NCBI RefSeq assembly: GCF_007752135.1
Contig: NZ_CP036298.1
Location: 4,340,001-4,404,000, forward strand
Origin: Aureliella helgolandensis
GTDB lineage: Bacteria > Planctomycetota > Planctomycetia > Pirellulales > Pirellulaceae
Direction: 5' to 3'
DNA length: 64,000 nucleotides
Made by a program: the position numbers and the translations under genes. The number at the start of each line of letters is the position of its first letter. Position 1 is the first letter of the stretch. The notes beneath the pieces are model-generated. The model was not told the DNA's origin and searched no databases. It saw nothing but the letters and a program-made list of their open reading frames with translations. Below are positions 1 through 9,540 of the stretch, in pieces.

Positions 1-452
1 AGCAAAGCATGTTCGAGCACAGCATGAAGGCGCCTTTGATCGTCGTTGGTCCCGGCATACCTGCAGACAAGCGAATTGAAACTCCCGTCTATGTCCAGGA
101 CTTCACCGCCACGGCAATTGACTGGGCGGGTGCACCCCGCCCTGAGACGCTTGAGTTCCAAAGCCTACTGCCCATCATTGCAGGTCAACGCCAACAACAA
201 TACGACGTAATCTACGGGGCATACATGCCCAACAAGCAACGCATGATTCGCGCTGGTGATTTCAAACTGGTGCACTATCCCAAGGGGGATACCTACCAAC
301 TGTTCAATCTTCGAGAGGACCCGCATGAAATTACCAATCTAGCTGCGAACCCTGACCAGACCCAACGCGTTTCCGATTTGAAAGATCAACTCGCGAAGTT
401 AATGCACAGCATGGACGACCCGATGCTGAGTACCGCTCAGGAAGAACGCTAG
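1..452 (+). CDS. Sulfatase, C-terminal fragment (5' end outside window)
   Basis: The reading frame is open from the first base (codons begin at position 3) to TAG at 450-452, so this is the last ~150 residues of a longer protein. The sequence shows the typical C-terminal half of alkaline-phosphatase-fold sulfatases: an EHS...PLIVVGPGIP segment that follows the active-site half, a VYVQD segment, and a C-terminal YQLFNLREDPHEITNLA block, in which the LxxDPxExxNL signature is characteristic of arylsulfatase/choline-sulfatase-type enzymes. The catalytic Cys/Ser motif lies upstream and is not visible, so activity cannot be judged. Planctomycetes carry many such enzymes for desulfating algal polysaccharides; the substrate here is unknown. 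It converges on the corC-like gene 177 bp downstream. Confidence 0.9.
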   Translation, partial: QSMFEHSMKAPLIVVGPGIPADKRIETPVYVQDFTATAIDWAGAPRPETLEFQSLLPIIAGQRQQQYDVIYGAYMPNKQRMIRAGDFKLVHYPKGDTYQLFNLREDPHEITNLAANPDQTQRVSDLKDQLAKLMHSMDDPMLSTAQEER

Positions 453-629
453 CCGCAGCCATCCCTTTGAGGCCGTCGCGTCCTCTGGGGGCCGTCGCTA
501 TCCAACGACACACGCCCCGGACTCCGTCGCGGAACCACGCATCCGCCAGTAGTGCTCCTGGGGGCGGGGCCCAGTGGTTTAAGCTGCCAGCCAAGAGGCC
601 GTACCGCAGTACTCAGGTGCGATCGACAA

Positions 630-1946
630 TCAACGCTCGACCTGGTCGACGATCTCCAGTCGCACTCGTTGCACCATGCGTTTGGTGGCTTTCAGGACGG
701 TGATGAGAATTCCGTTAATCTCAACCTGTGTACCAACTTGCGGAATTTCGGACAGGCGATGGATGACCAGGCCACCCACGGTGTCGTAGTCGTCTGACTC
801 GGGCAGATCAATCCCGAGCAACTTACCGATACTTTCGATCTGGACTTTGCCTTCCGCTTCGATTTGATGCGTTGCTTCGTCATAAACTAAATCGCTATCT
901 TCTTCCGTATCGAGTTCATCGGCAATCTCCCCGACAATCTCTTCCAACGCATCTTCAATGGTTACGACTCCCACAAATTGCTGGTATTCATCCACGACAA
1001 TCGCCATGTGATTGCGATTGTGCAGAAAGACGCGCAACAGTTCATCAACGGTTTTATTGCCGGGGATGAACCAAGGCTTTCGCAAAATGCCTTCGAGCGT
1101 ATCGGGGCCTGGGGAGAAGTTGGTCGACGCCAGCGCACTCAACAGATCTTTAACGAACAGAATGCCAATGATCTGATCTTTCGTTTCGCGATAGACCGGC
1201 AGTCGCGTCCGCCCACAATCGGCAACATGCCTCACCACCTCTTCCCAGGGCTGATCGACATCGATGGCATCCACTAGACTACGCGGAGTCATGATTTCTT
1301 CGACATCATTCTCGTCCAGATCCATAATGCCTTGGATCATCTCGGGCACGCCCTGCGAAAACACACCGTCGCGCTGGCCAGCGGCAACCATCGTCCTGAT
1401 TTCGTCCTCCAGCATCTCCTCTTCAAACTGCTCATCATCAGGCTCATCGCTGAGACGCTGCCCCACCCAAGAAAAAACCTCTCCCAGTCCTACCACGGGA
1501 CGAGTGAGTACGGCTACGCCATACCACAAGGGCCACGTGTGATACAGGAACAACGAAGAACTGTAGCGGACGACAATTCTGGGTAGCCATAGTCCCGCCA
1601 AAGTCAGCAGAACCAACCAGCTAATCACCCACATCAAGAGGGTCGCTGGGCTCACATCGGCCGAGAGTCTACCGTCGAAGTGTGTCACTTCGCCCGTGGT
1701 GTAGAACCATGCTCCCGCGGCCAGGGATCCGATCACTAAGCCGAACAGCAAGAGATATTGAGCGGTCGTTGAGGCTTGATCGAGGTTATCCAGAATGTGC
1801 CCAAAGCGTTCGGGCTGTCGGCGGAGTCTGCTGTAAGCCTCTAACTTGCGACCATTGAAATTTTCAAGCACGTGCAGGCCAAGGCCACCGAGCAAAGTCA
1901 GCGCCCAGCAGATACACATCAGCATTCCCAGCCAAGTGATACTCAT
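630..1946 (-). CDS. CorC/HlyC-family membrane CBS-domain protein
   Basis: 438 residues from ATG 1946 (a TTG codon directly upstream is less likely). The N-terminal ~150 residues have several hydrophobic segments (DUF21/CNNM-like transmembrane region), followed by an acidic linker, a CBS pair around residues 210-340 (MTPRSLVDAI... and MAIVVDEYQQFVGVVTIEDALEEIVG, split here for brevity) and a C-terminal CorC_HlyC transporter-associated domain. Family members are linked to Mg2+/Co2+ efflux; the name hemolysin is historical. It is the last gene of the run phoH-pgpH-ybeY-corC, with only 15 bp separating it from ybeY. The phoH-ybeY-corC (ybeZ-ybeY-ybeX) association is widely conserved in bacteria, which supports the assignment. 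The transported ion cannot be deduced from sequence. Confidence 0.9.
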   Translation of the reverse strand: MSITWLGMLMCICWALTLLGGLGLHVLENFNGRKLEAYSRLRRQPERFGHILDNLDQASTTAQYLLLFGLVIGSLAAGAWFYTTGEVTHFDGRLSADVSPATLLMWVISWLVLLTLAGLWLPRIVVRYSSSLFLYHTWPLWYGVAVLTRPVVGLGEVFSWVGQRLSDEPDDEQFEEEMLEDEIRTMVAAGQRDGVFSQGVPEMIQGIMDLDENDVEEIMTPRSLVDAIDVDQPWEEVVRHVADCGRTRLPVYRETKDQIIGILFVKDLLSALASTNFSPGPDTLEGILRKPWFIPGNKTVDELLRVFLHNRNHMAIVVDEYQQFVGVVTIEDALEEIVGEIADELDTEEDSDLVYDEATHQIEAEGKVQIESIGKLLGIDLPESDDYDTVGGLVIHRLSEIPQVGTQVEINGILITVLKATKRMVQRVRLEIVDQVER

Positions 1947-1961
1947 CAATCTTTTCAGTAA

Positions 1962-2444
1962 CTAGTACGAAATATTATCCCAACGGTCCAGCAATTCGGC
2001 TGCATGCGCAACGCCAAGCGCTAACAAACAAGCTTGCTCGGCGGCTCGCATTTCGCGCCGCTGAGACTCGTCTAGATCATCCAATCCAGCGACATGCAAC
2101 AATCCATGGACTACATACAACAGCAGCTCATCTTCGACGCTCCAGCCGGCGGCTTGGTGCAATCGGGCGGCGGTGTCCACGCTGGCAATCACCTCGCCGT
2201 CGACCACCTTGTCTTCCATCTCGATCACAAAACTAATTACATCCGTGGCCCAATCGTGCTTCAATTCAGTGCGATTGACTTCACGGATCGCGTCATCGCC
2301 AACGATACTGATACTGGCTTGGAATCGATCAAAACCGTAGTGTTGGGCGATCCATGATGCAGCCAGCCTAATTCGCTGAGAATCGTCGTAGACGGAGTCT
2401 ACATAGTATTCGATATCGAGGTCGATCGCAGGTGGATTGGTCAT
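1962..2444 (-). CDS. ybeY: Endoribonuclease YbeY (rRNA maturation factor)
   Basis: 160 residues from ATG 2444; a GTG one codon upstream is an alternative. YbeY is a single-strand-specific metal-dependent RNase needed for 16S rRNA 3'-end maturation and 70S quality control. The zinc-site motif HGLLHVAGLDDLD is present near residue 110. In the canonical motif HGxLHLxGYDH the third metal ligand is His; here that position is Asp, a substitution that could still bind metal. The upstream segment EVNRTELKHDWATDVISF is also typical. It sits between pgpH-like (6 bp upstream) and corC-like, the usual neighbourhood. The length is normal for the family. Confidence 0.93.
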   Translation of the reverse strand: MTNPPAIDLDIEYYVDSVYDDSQRIRLAASWIAQHYGFDRFQASISIVGDDAIREVNRTELKHDWATDVISFVIEMEDKVVDGEVIASVDTAARLHQAAGWSVEDELLLYVVHGLLHVAGLDDLDESQRREMRAAEQACLLALGVAHAAELLDRWDNISY

Positions 2445-2450
2445 CACGGC

Positions 2451-4811
2451 TTAGGCTGAAGCCTGTCCCGAGTATTTGACGCGACCGTGGTAGATCGCAG
2501 TGAGGGACTTGACCAGTGAACTCTTGAGTCGATCGAGTTGTTGGAGGGTGAGTCCGCATTGATCGAATTGCCCGTCCAGCAATTTCTTCATCGCAATCTG
2601 GTCCACCAAGTTTTGGATGCGCGATGAGGTCGGTTCGACTAGGGTGCGACTGGCACTCTCCACGGAATCGGAGAGCATGAGAACCGCAGCTTCGAGAGTC
2701 TGCGGTTTGGGACCAGGATAACGAAACGACGTTTCCGAGACCTCTTCTTTGTTCGGATCAGCCTGGCTGCGTTTGGCGGCTTCGCGATAGAAGTACTCGA
2801 CTAGCGTCGTACCGTGATGCTGCTCAATAAAGTCGATAATCGGCTTGGGAAGTCGATGCTGCCGCCCCAAGTCGGCGCCGTCTTTAACATGGGCGATGAT
2901 GACCAAGGTGCTCATGGCCGGTTGCAATGTGTCGTGGCAATTGCCGCCTTGCTCTTGATTTTCGATAAAGTAGTTGGGTTTGAACATCTTGCCAATGTCG
3001 TGGAAGTAGGCTCCCACGCGTGTCAATAATCCGTGTGCGCCGATCGAGTCGGCTGCTGCTTCAGCAATGGCAGCAACGTTGATGGAATGGTTGTAAGTTC
3101 CCGGCGCGCGCTGCGCCAATTGCCGCAGAAGCGGGTGGCTCGCATCGCCCAGCTCCAATAGGCTTAAATCGGTTTGAACCCCAAACAGCTTTTCGATGAA
3201 TGGCAACAGACCTGTCATCAACGCTGTCGCTAGAAGGGTAAAGCCGCCCAGTCGCAAGGCTTCGCCACCAAGACTGGGCAATAGCCAAGTCCAGTCAATT
3301 GTCAAATTGCTCGAGTTGGTTTCGGCGGCCACAATGGCTGAATTTAGCTTTCCAAGGACGGTGTCCACGCCCAGGTGGGTGAGGGCCACAATGACGCCCG
3401 CAGCCAAGCCGACGTAGATCAGCTTGGTGCGTGTGCGAATGCGTCCCAAGAACAACACCGCCGCGCACGTGCCACTGCACAGCGTTACAAATCCGCCGAT
3501 ATCCAATCCCAAACCGAGGGTGATGATCAAACACAGGCAGGTCGTCATCAACAATGCGACTTGGCGACCAAAGGTGATCGTCATGATAATCGCGCAGAGA
3601 ATTAGCGGCACGATTTCAGCCCGCATGGGATCGGGCGCCGCATACCGGCACAGGACGCAGGTGACAACGGCCAGTCCCAACAAGCGAATTAGGTTGGTCG
3701 GTTCGGTCAGGAGAGTGCGGTCATATTGGTAGTAAACATAGATTCCGCACAGTAAATAGATGGCAGCCAACATGCCTGAAAATGCGAGCAAACGGAAGAG
3801 CGTCTCGCCCCAAGAAAGCTTCGCGATCCAGGCATCGTATTCCGCATGAAGGAGAGGTAACTCCTTCGCGCGGGTGATCGGCTTGCCCGCCTCAGCCAAC
3901 TTGCTGACGGTCGGAATATAGTTCACATAAGCTGCCTCGACCGATTCCTCGGCTTTGAGCCGCACCTTCTCACTGAGGTCTTGGCGGTAAGAAAGCGTCA
4001 CTGGCAAATTGCGGGCGATGTAGCCACTGACCATCTTGGCGACCGGTACCGCGTCGGGCGTCGTGTAATATTTCTGGAAGCCCTCGACCAATTTCTGCGG
4101 CAATTCGACCGCCACATCCGCGTGCCGTACGAGGGCCACATTGACGACCACCCCTTCATCGGGCAGACCGACAGGGAAGACCAATATCGAACGCTGCATC
4201 CCCTGCTCACTGTCGTGGCTCAGCGATTGCAGCAGCCCGGTTCCCGCAAAAGTCTTGAGGATATCCCCCAACGCCTGCTGAAATTTGCCATCGTCCAACT
4301 TGTTGGGCCCCGCAAACAGCGAGCGCAAGGCCTGCAGATTTTCTTTATCGTCGGGCGTTACACCATCGACCGGTTGCGGCCGCAGTGCTTCGAGTGCCGC
4401 CAACTGCTCTTCAGTCAAATCTTCGTAGGGTGTGCTGTCCAATAGCAACACCACTCGGCTCTTGATAGCGTCCAGCAGACGAAAGATCGGTTGCGGGCGG
4501 TTTTCGTAGAGGCACAATTCTCCACGGCGCTTCTCGCGGCGATTCTGCTCTGTTTGGCCCTCGTCGTAGACTTCGAAAGCTACGCGGGCCACCACATCCC
4601 GCTCGGGTATCTGCCCCTCGCGGAAGGAAAACGGAGGCAACCAACCGCGCAGCGTCACGATAATCAGCAGCGCGGCAACTAGAGCCACGGAGCTTTGCAA
4701 CAGCGTGCGTCCAGTGAGGAACTGACGCAGCCAGCGACTCAGGACGCTAGGTTCCAGCTGTAGTGATGCAACGCGTTTACTGCGAGTGCGTTTGGAGTGC
4801 GTTTGAGCCAT
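2451..4811 (-). CDS. pgpH: 7TM-HD family phosphohydrolase (PgpH-like)
   Basis: 786 residues from ATG 4811. The order is: a basic N-terminus, one transmembrane helix (~35-55), a large extracytoplasmic 7TMR-HDED region to about residue 320, a block of seven transmembrane helices (~325-540) and a cytoplasmic HD domain. The HD motif is seen as YNHSINVA followed by VGAYFHDIGK at about residue 600, and then HHGTTLVEYFY. Listeria PgpH of this architecture hydrolyses c-di-AMP, so a role as c-di-AMP phosphodiesterase is plausible but inferred. The position between phoH and ybeY is conserved in many Gram-positives and other phyla. The gap to ybeY is a few bases, so co-translation is likely. Confidence 0.9.
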   Translation of the reverse strand: MAQTHSKRTRSKRVASLQLEPSVLSRWLRQFLTGRTLLQSSVALVAALLIIVTLRGWLPPFSFREGQIPERDVVARVAFEVYDEGQTEQNRREKRRGELCLYENRPQPIFRLLDAIKSRVVLLLDSTPYEDLTEEQLAALEALRPQPVDGVTPDDKENLQALRSLFAGPNKLDDGKFQQALGDILKTFAGTGLLQSLSHDSEQGMQRSILVFPVGLPDEGVVVNVALVRHADVAVELPQKLVEGFQKYYTTPDAVPVAKMVSGYIARNLPVTLSYRQDLSEKVRLKAEESVEAAYVNYIPTVSKLAEAGKPITRAKELPLLHAEYDAWIAKLSWGETLFRLLAFSGMLAAIYLLCGIYVYYQYDRTLLTEPTNLIRLLGLAVVTCVLCRYAAPDPMRAEIVPLILCAIIMTITFGRQVALLMTTCLCLIITLGLGLDIGGFVTLCSGTCAAVLFLGRIRTRTKLIYVGLAAGVIVALTHLGVDTVLGKLNSAIVAAETNSSNLTIDWTWLLPSLGGEALRLGGFTLLATALMTGLLPFIEKLFGVQTDLSLLELGDASHPLLRQLAQRAPGTYNHSINVAAIAEAAADSIGAHGLLTRVGAYFHDIGKMFKPNYFIENQEQGGNCHDTLQPAMSTLVIIAHVKDGADLGRQHRLPKPIIDFIEQHHGTTLVEYFYREAAKRSQADPNKEEVSETSFRYPGPKPQTLEAAVLMLSDSVESASRTLVEPTSSRIQNLVDQIAMKKLLDGQFDQCGLTLQQLDRLKSSLVKSLTAIYHGRVKYSGQASA

Positions 4812-4906
4812 GAGGCCTCGATTGTGTTACACAGTTCGCGTCGCATTGGCAACGCGCTAAAAAGTCGCCCCTTGCCAAGGGGAATTCCACGCCCGTCACA
4901 CGAAGT

Positions 4907-5950
4907 CTAACTTGCAGGGGTCCCAGCAGGCGGATCGGAATCTTTTGGATTCAAAGTCGATTCTGCTGCATTGCGCGATTCATATCTGTTCACAATATCC
5001 TGTACCAAGCGGTGGCGGACAATATCCTGAGTCGCCAACGACACGAAGCTAACTCCACGGATTCCAGCAAGGCGATGCCATGCATCGCGTAATCCACTAG
5101 TCACTCCCCCAGGTAAATCGACCTGGGTGACGTCGCCGGAGACCACAATTTTGGAACCATCCCCCATCCGCGTTAAAAACATCTTCATCTGAGCCGAGGT
5201 CGTATTCTGGGCTTCGTCCAAGATGATAAATGCATCATTCAACGTCCGCCCGCGCATGTAGGCCAGCGGGATAACTTCGATGACATCGTGCTCCATGAGG
5301 TACTTGACTTGATCGTAGTCTAGCATCTCATTGAGGGCATCGAGTAGCGGCCGCAAGTACGGATTTAATTTCGCCTGCAAATCACCGGGCAAAAACCCAA
5401 GACTTTCCCCCGCCTCCACCGCGGGACGCACTAGCACGATTTTGCGAATTGTCTGGCTTTTAAGGGCTTCAACGGCAAGGGCTACGGCTAAGTACGTCTT
5501 GCCACATCCGGCCGGTCCGCGACAAAAGGTGAGATCGTTGAGCCGAATAGCCTCGACATACCTAGCTTGCCCATCCGTCCTAGGCTTAATTATACGTTGC
5601 TTATGAGCCAGGTTCACTTCGGCCTTAGCAGAGTTTTTGGGGCGAGCTTCGCCGCTCTTGGGTGGGGGAAGAGAGCTGCTGCCTGAAACTGTAGGGCTGA
5701 CGCCCCGCAGCACCCCCTCCACTTCAGCCAGCGTCAGGCTGCCCACCTGCTGGACGCGTAAGTGGAGATCTTCCATGGCGTGGGTTGCTAAACGCACCGC
5801 CTCCGCCTCCCCAATAATTTTGAGTTTTCCATCGCGGTGCGTGATGGCTACACCATAGTGATTGCGAATGATCTTCAGGAATTGATCTTGGGGACCGAAC
5901 AGGCTAAGCACTGCTGCGGGGTCGACCAAGTTAATATTCGCTTCGGACAT
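4907..5950 (-). CDS. ybeZ: PhoH-like ATPase (YbeZ)
   Basis: 347 residues from ATG 5950, preceded by GGAGAGG at a suitable spacing. The N-terminal ~120 residues form the small alpha/beta domain typical of PhoH-like proteins (IRNHYGVAITHRDG...IIGEAEAV). The ATPase core shows Walker A GPAGCGKT near residue 145, a Walker-B-like ILDEAQN, and sensor residues GDVTQVDLP. PhoH/YbeZ proteins are NTPases that act with the RNase YbeY in RNA metabolism. Here the gene is in the same operon as ybeY, 95 bp upstream of pgpH-like. The extra ~25 residues at the C-terminus look disordered. Confidence 0.95.
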   Translation of the reverse strand: MSEANINLVDPAAVLSLFGPQDQFLKIIRNHYGVAITHRDGKLKIIGEAEAVRLATHAMEDLHLRVQQVGSLTLAEVEGVLRGVSPTVSGSSSLPPPKSGEARPKNSAKAEVNLAHKQRIIKPRTDGQARYVEAIRLNDLTFCRGPAGCGKTYLAVALAVEALKSQTIRKIVLVRPAVEAGESLGFLPGDLQAKLNPYLRPLLDALNEMLDYDQVKYLMEHDVIEVIPLAYMRGRTLNDAFIILDEAQNTTSAQMKMFLTRMGDGSKIVVSGDVTQVDLPGGVTSGLRDAWHRLAGIRGVSFVSLATQDIVRHRLVQDIVNRYESRNAAESTLNPKDSDPPAGTPAS

Positions 5951-5973
5951 AGATCCCTCTCCGCCTTGCCTGA

Positions 5974-6900
5974 CTACTGGCCAGGTCCTTGAATAAGTTG
6001 CGCGACCACGATCAGGTAGCCCACTACGGAAGCGGGCAGAAGAGAATCAGTAACATCCCACAAACCGCCTAAGCCGGGCAACAATCGACCACTGTCTTTG
6101 TAGCCCATTTCGCGTTTAAAAATCGATTCGAGCAGATCCCCAGCCACCCCAGCGAGAGTCAGTAGCGTGCCCAACAAGACAACGCCCCAAGTGGATACCT
6201 GCAGCTGGTCCGCCTCGAAGACTCGCGGCGCACAGATCTTAAAGTAGATCCAACTCGCGAGGATGGCGACCACGACCCCACCTACCAAACCTTCGACCGT
6301 TTTACCGGGACTGACGTTGGGGCATAGTTTCGTGCGTCCCAAGGCGCGTCCTGCAAAGTAGGCTCCCGCATCCGAAAACTTGGTTACGAGAATCACGCCG
6401 ACTAACAAGTAGAGCCCCCAACCGCTGCTTCCGGTGAGTCGCAGTGCTAGGGCGAACGCAAAGCATCCGCCAAAGTACACGGACACCCAACCCGCCAGCA
6501 AGGATCGCATCAAGCTACCAGAATGGGGCTGATAGCTCCGCATAAACCACAGAAAACAGCCGACTAGAGAGATCATGGACGCGGCCAGCGGCCAACCTAA
6601 GGAACCGAGCAAGCAATCCGCTGGATAGCTTGCTCCCGTCAGCAGCGGCCAATAGGCAGGCACGGTGGCCGCCAGCATCACCCCACCACAGCCGATCAAC
6701 GCTGGAGCTGCGATTCCGCGAAACTCACCATGGTGCCCCATCCATACGCACTCAACGGCGCTCCCGTAAATGAGATACAGCCCTAGCGGTATCATCCAAA
6801 AACCGGTGCAGCCCAGTACGGGCCCCCGTGCGTCGAGCCCCACAAACACGAGTGCTGAACTGATGATGACCAAAGCCGATAAGAGCCGGTAGCGAAGCAA
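5974..6900 (-). CDS. cdsA: Phosphatidate cytidylyltransferase
   Basis: 308 residues starting at TTG 6900, preceded by GGGAG ten bases upstream; the next in-frame Met would remove the first membrane helices. An integral membrane enzyme that makes CDP-diacylglycerol from phosphatidate and CTP. Multiple hydrophobic helices are followed by the C-terminal signature FKREMGYKDSGRLLPGLGG and WDVTDS. In the classical signature (PGHGG...DRxDS) there is a His and an Arg that are Leu and Val here; the metal-binding Asp residues and the KR...KD part are kept. pgsA, which uses the product, is encoded at 30510-31124. Eighteen bases separate it from uppS upstream. Confidence 0.93.
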   Translation of the reverse strand: MLRYRLLSALVIISSALVFVGLDARGPVLGCTGFWMIPLGLYLIYGSAVECVWMGHHGEFRGIAAPALIGCGGVMLAATVPAYWPLLTGASYPADCLLGSLGWPLAASMISLVGCFLWFMRSYQPHSGSLMRSLLAGWVSVYFGGCFAFALALRLTGSSGWGLYLLVGVILVTKFSDAGAYFAGRALGRTKLCPNVSPGKTVEGLVGGVVVAILASWIYFKICAPRVFEADQLQVSTWGVVLLGTLLTLAGVAGDLLESIFKREMGYKDSGRLLPGLGGLWDVTDSLLPASVVGYLIVVAQLIQGPGQ

Positions 6901-6918
6901 AGCAGAGAAACTCCCGCG

Positions 6919-7689
6919 TTAAGCGTGTGTGTTGGGCAATGGGGACTTGCCTTGCAGTCCACCAAAACGCCGATTGCGCCCCGCGTAGTCGGCAATCGCC
7001 AACGCTAGCTCAGAGCGGCCAAACTCGGGCCACAAAGTATCGGTCACGTAGATCTCAGAATAGCTTATTTGCCATAATAGAAAGTTGCTGATACGCATCT
7101 CGCCGCTGGTGCGGATGAGCAAATCGGGATCGGGCAGCCCCGCCGTGTACAGGTACCGATCCACCGTGTCTTCGGTGATGGACGATAACTCCATTTCCCC
7201 CTGCTGCACCTCCGCCGCAATTTGCCGGATAGCATCGACCATCTCAAGTCGAGCTCCGTAATTGATCGCCAGACACAGCGTCATCCCATCGTTGGAGGCA
7301 CAGGCCTGGTAGGTGCGTTCCATCTCCTCTTGAACTTCCAACGGTAAGCGATCACGCTGCCCAATGAATTTGACTCGGAGGTTGTTCTCAACCAAACTCT
7401 CGCGCTCCGCGATCAAGTATTCCTTGAGCAGAGTCATGAGAAATTCCAGCTCCAGGGCCGGGCGCTTCCAATTCTCACTACTGAGGCAGTAGAGTGTCAG
7501 CACCTCCACACCGAACTCTCGGCAGGCCTCCATCACCGCGCGGACCGATTCCACCCCGCGCAAATGCCCCTCGATGCGCGGCAAACTCTGTTGCTGCGCC
7601 CAACGACCATTCCCGTCCATGATCACCGCCACATGTTTGGGACGACGCTCAAGTGGAACATTCAGTTCAACGGCTTCCATTCCTTCCAT
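6919..7689 (-). CDS. uppS: Isoprenyl transferase (undecaprenyl diphosphate synthase)
   Basis: About 256 residues from ATG 7689; TTG 7698 and ATG 7680 are alternatives because the real homology begins only at HVAVIMDGNGRWA. Cis-prenyltransferase that elongates farnesyl diphosphate with isopentenyl diphosphate to the C55 lipid carrier used for cell-wall and glycan synthesis. All family hallmarks are visible: the catalytic Asp in IMDGNGRWA, SSENWKRP, and the C-terminal PDPDLLIRTSGEMRISNFL with the conserved RxxxxRxS pattern, then SEIYVTDTLWPEF. It is immediately upstream of cdsA in the same direction, the common uppS-cdsA pairing. Confidence 0.96.
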   Translation of the reverse strand: MEGMEAVELNVPLERRPKHVAVIMDGNGRWAQQQSLPRIEGHLRGVESVRAVMEACREFGVEVLTLYCLSSENWKRPALELEFLMTLLKEYLIAERESLVENNLRVKFIGQRDRLPLEVQEEMERTYQACASNDGMTLCLAINYGARLEMVDAIRQIAAEVQQGEMELSSITEDTVDRYLYTAGLPDPDLLIRTSGEMRISNFLLWQISYSEIYVTDTLWPEFGRSELALAIADYAGRNRRFGGLQGKSPLPNTHA

Positions 7690-7778
7690 AGGCTGCAACG
7701 CTGTACCTCAACTGTTAAAGCGAAATGGTATCGGTGTTGAGCAAAGCCAACTCAATAACCGCGGGGGCATCTCTTGCA

Positions 7779-9098
7779 CTAGATACCGTCTAAACGCATT
7801 AGGTCCTCACGATCGGTAAAGATCGTCTGCTCGCGATCCGGTCCCACCGAAACGACTTTGACCGGTACACCAATCAACTCGCTAATGCGTTCGAGATACC
7901 GATGCGCCAGTTCGGGCAAATCGTCCATGGTACGCGCGCCGGTCACATCTTGCTTCCAACCCGGCAGCGTTTCGTAGATCGGCTTAGCCCGGCGAAGCGT
8001 CGCAGCGTCGCAGGGGAAGTGCTCCACCCGTTGGCCGTCAATATCGTAGGCCACACAAACTTGGATCTCGTCAAAGTGTGCCAAGACATCCATCATCATC
8101 AACGCCAAGGAATCGATCCCGCTCAGACGGGCAGTATAGCGTACAGCAACTGCGTCAAACCAGCCACAGCGACGGGGGCGTCCCGTCGTCGTACCGTACT
8201 CGTTTCCTAGATCTCGAATCTTCTGCCCCACTTCGCAGTTCAACTCCGTCGGAAAGGGGCCGCCTCCCACACGCGTCGAGTAGGCCTTGGCAACGCCGAT
8301 CACACGCTTGAGCCACTTGGCAGGAACGCCCGAACCGCTGCTAATCCCCACCCCGGAGGAATTGCTACTGGTAACGAACGGAAATGTGCCGTGGTCGATG
8401 TCTAAGAGAGACCCCTGAGCGCCTTCCATCAAGAGTCGCTTGCCGTCATCCAATTCGTCCAGCAGGCAGTTGGTGGTGTCGCCAATCAAGCCGCGAAGCT
8501 GCTCGGCCCACCCCTTGGCGGTCTCGGCAATGGCCTGAGCATCGAGACGCGGGTCCGCCGCATCGGCTCCCATGCCCACCAGCAGCGTTCGCTTGGCCTC
8601 CACGACGTTGGCAATCCGCTCTTCCAGATCGGGTTGCATCAGATCTGCCGCACGGACGGCAAACGTTCTGCCAACCTTATCGCGATAACAAGGCCCGATC
8701 CCGCGGAGGGTCGTTCCGATATTCTCGCCTTGAACCAGCAAACGGTTCATCAATTCGTCTTCGAGCAGATGCCAGGGCATTACCAGATGCGCTCGCTCGC
8801 TGATCGTCAGGTTCACGCGAGGATTAATTCCCCGCTTCTCGAGCCCGCTCAACTCTCCGATCAGAGTTGTGGGTTCAATCACCACACCCGGTGTGATGAA
8901 ATTCTTCACCTGCGAATGGAGAATTCCGCTGGGAACATGATGCAATTTGTACACTTCGGAACCGCTGACGACCGTATGCCCAGCGTTAGCCCCTCCCTGA
9001 TAGCGTACGACGCAGTCGTGGTCAGGCGCAAGTAGGTCAACCAACTTGCCCTTTGCTTCATCTCCCCACTGCAAACCAATCACACAAGCAGCTGGCAC
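7779..9098 (-). CDS. purA: Adenylosuccinate synthase
   Basis: 439 residues from GTG 9098, with GGGAG six bases upstream. GTP-dependent enzyme that joins IMP and aspartate, the first committed step to AMP. The N-terminal P-loop reads [11 protein letters not shown]; most homologues have GDEGKGK, so Gly is replaced by Ala in the loop. Other signatures are clear: [55 protein letters not shown] and [12 protein letters not shown]. The length is normal. It is the first confident gene of the minus-strand housekeeping run, 89 bp upstream of uppS. Confidence 0.97.
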   Translation of the reverse strand: MPAACVIGLQWGDEAKGKLVDLLAPDHDCVVRYQGGANAGHTVVSGSEVYKLHHVPSGILHSQVKNFITPGVVIEPTTLIGELSGLEKRGINPRVNLTISERAHLVMPWHLLEDELMNRLLVQGENIGTTLRGIGPCYRDKVGRTFAVRAADLMQPDLEERIANVVEAKRTLLVGMGADAADPRLDAQAIAETAKGWAEQLRGLIGDTTNCLLDELDDGKRLLMEGAQGSLLDIDHGTFPFVTSSNSSGVGISSGSGVPAKWLKRVIGVAKAYSTRVGGGPFPTELNCEVGQKIRDLGNEYGTTTGRPRRCGWFDAVAVRYTARLSGIDSLALMMMDVLAHFDEIQVCVAYDIDGQRVEHFPCDAATLRRAKPIYETLPGWKQDVTGARTMDDLPELAHRYLERISELIGVPVKVVSVGPDREQTIFTDREDLMRLDGI

Positions 9099-9115
9099 AC
9101 TAAACTCCCACCGAT

Positions 9116-9442
9116 TTAAACATAATTAGGAACGAGTCGCCGGCGATCCTTAAGGAGTGCCAGGGACCGCGATGATCCGAACACAATACATTCCCAAGCA
9201 GCACACGCTGACGGCGCCGCAGGGCTTACGTCTACCCCATAGGTGTCAAAACACACCATGGCCTGGTTACTTAGGTGAACCAACACCCGGTAGATAACCG
9301 TATTGCAAGGGGCACTGAAAGGATCGCGATCGCCGAGCTGTACTATGGCACGGAGACCGCTTCCCATTGAGGACTTTGGCAATGCAAGCTGAGAAGTATC
9401 GACACCTTGTGCGTGGGCGTCAAGTAACGGCAGCGAGCCCAT
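9116..9442 (-). CDS. Small hypothetical protein upstream of purA
   Basis: An open frame of 108 codons beginning with ATG 9442 (GGTGGA directly before it) and ending 17 bp before the purA start on the same strand. I do not recognise the protein. It has a hydrophobic/aliphatic central part ([17 protein letters not shown]) and a basic C-terminus, with no signal peptide or membrane helix. That central part faintly recalls the opening of large secreted planctomycete proteins with a CFDTD motif, so it could also be a remnant. Composition alone does not prove that it is coding. Confidence 0.3.
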   Translation of the reverse strand: MGSLPLLDAHAQGVDTSQLALPKSSMGSGLRAIVQLGDRDPFSAPCNTVIYRVLVHLSNQAMVCFDTYGVDVSPAAPSACAAWECIVFGSSRSLALLKDRRRLVPNYV

Positions 9443-9540
9443 TCCACCGTAGCTCGGTGCACATTCGGCTCAAAACCCCCATTATACCAACATTTCGTGG
9501 TAAATCGCCTAAACTTCGCAGTGGCGAGAGGGTCGCGTAG

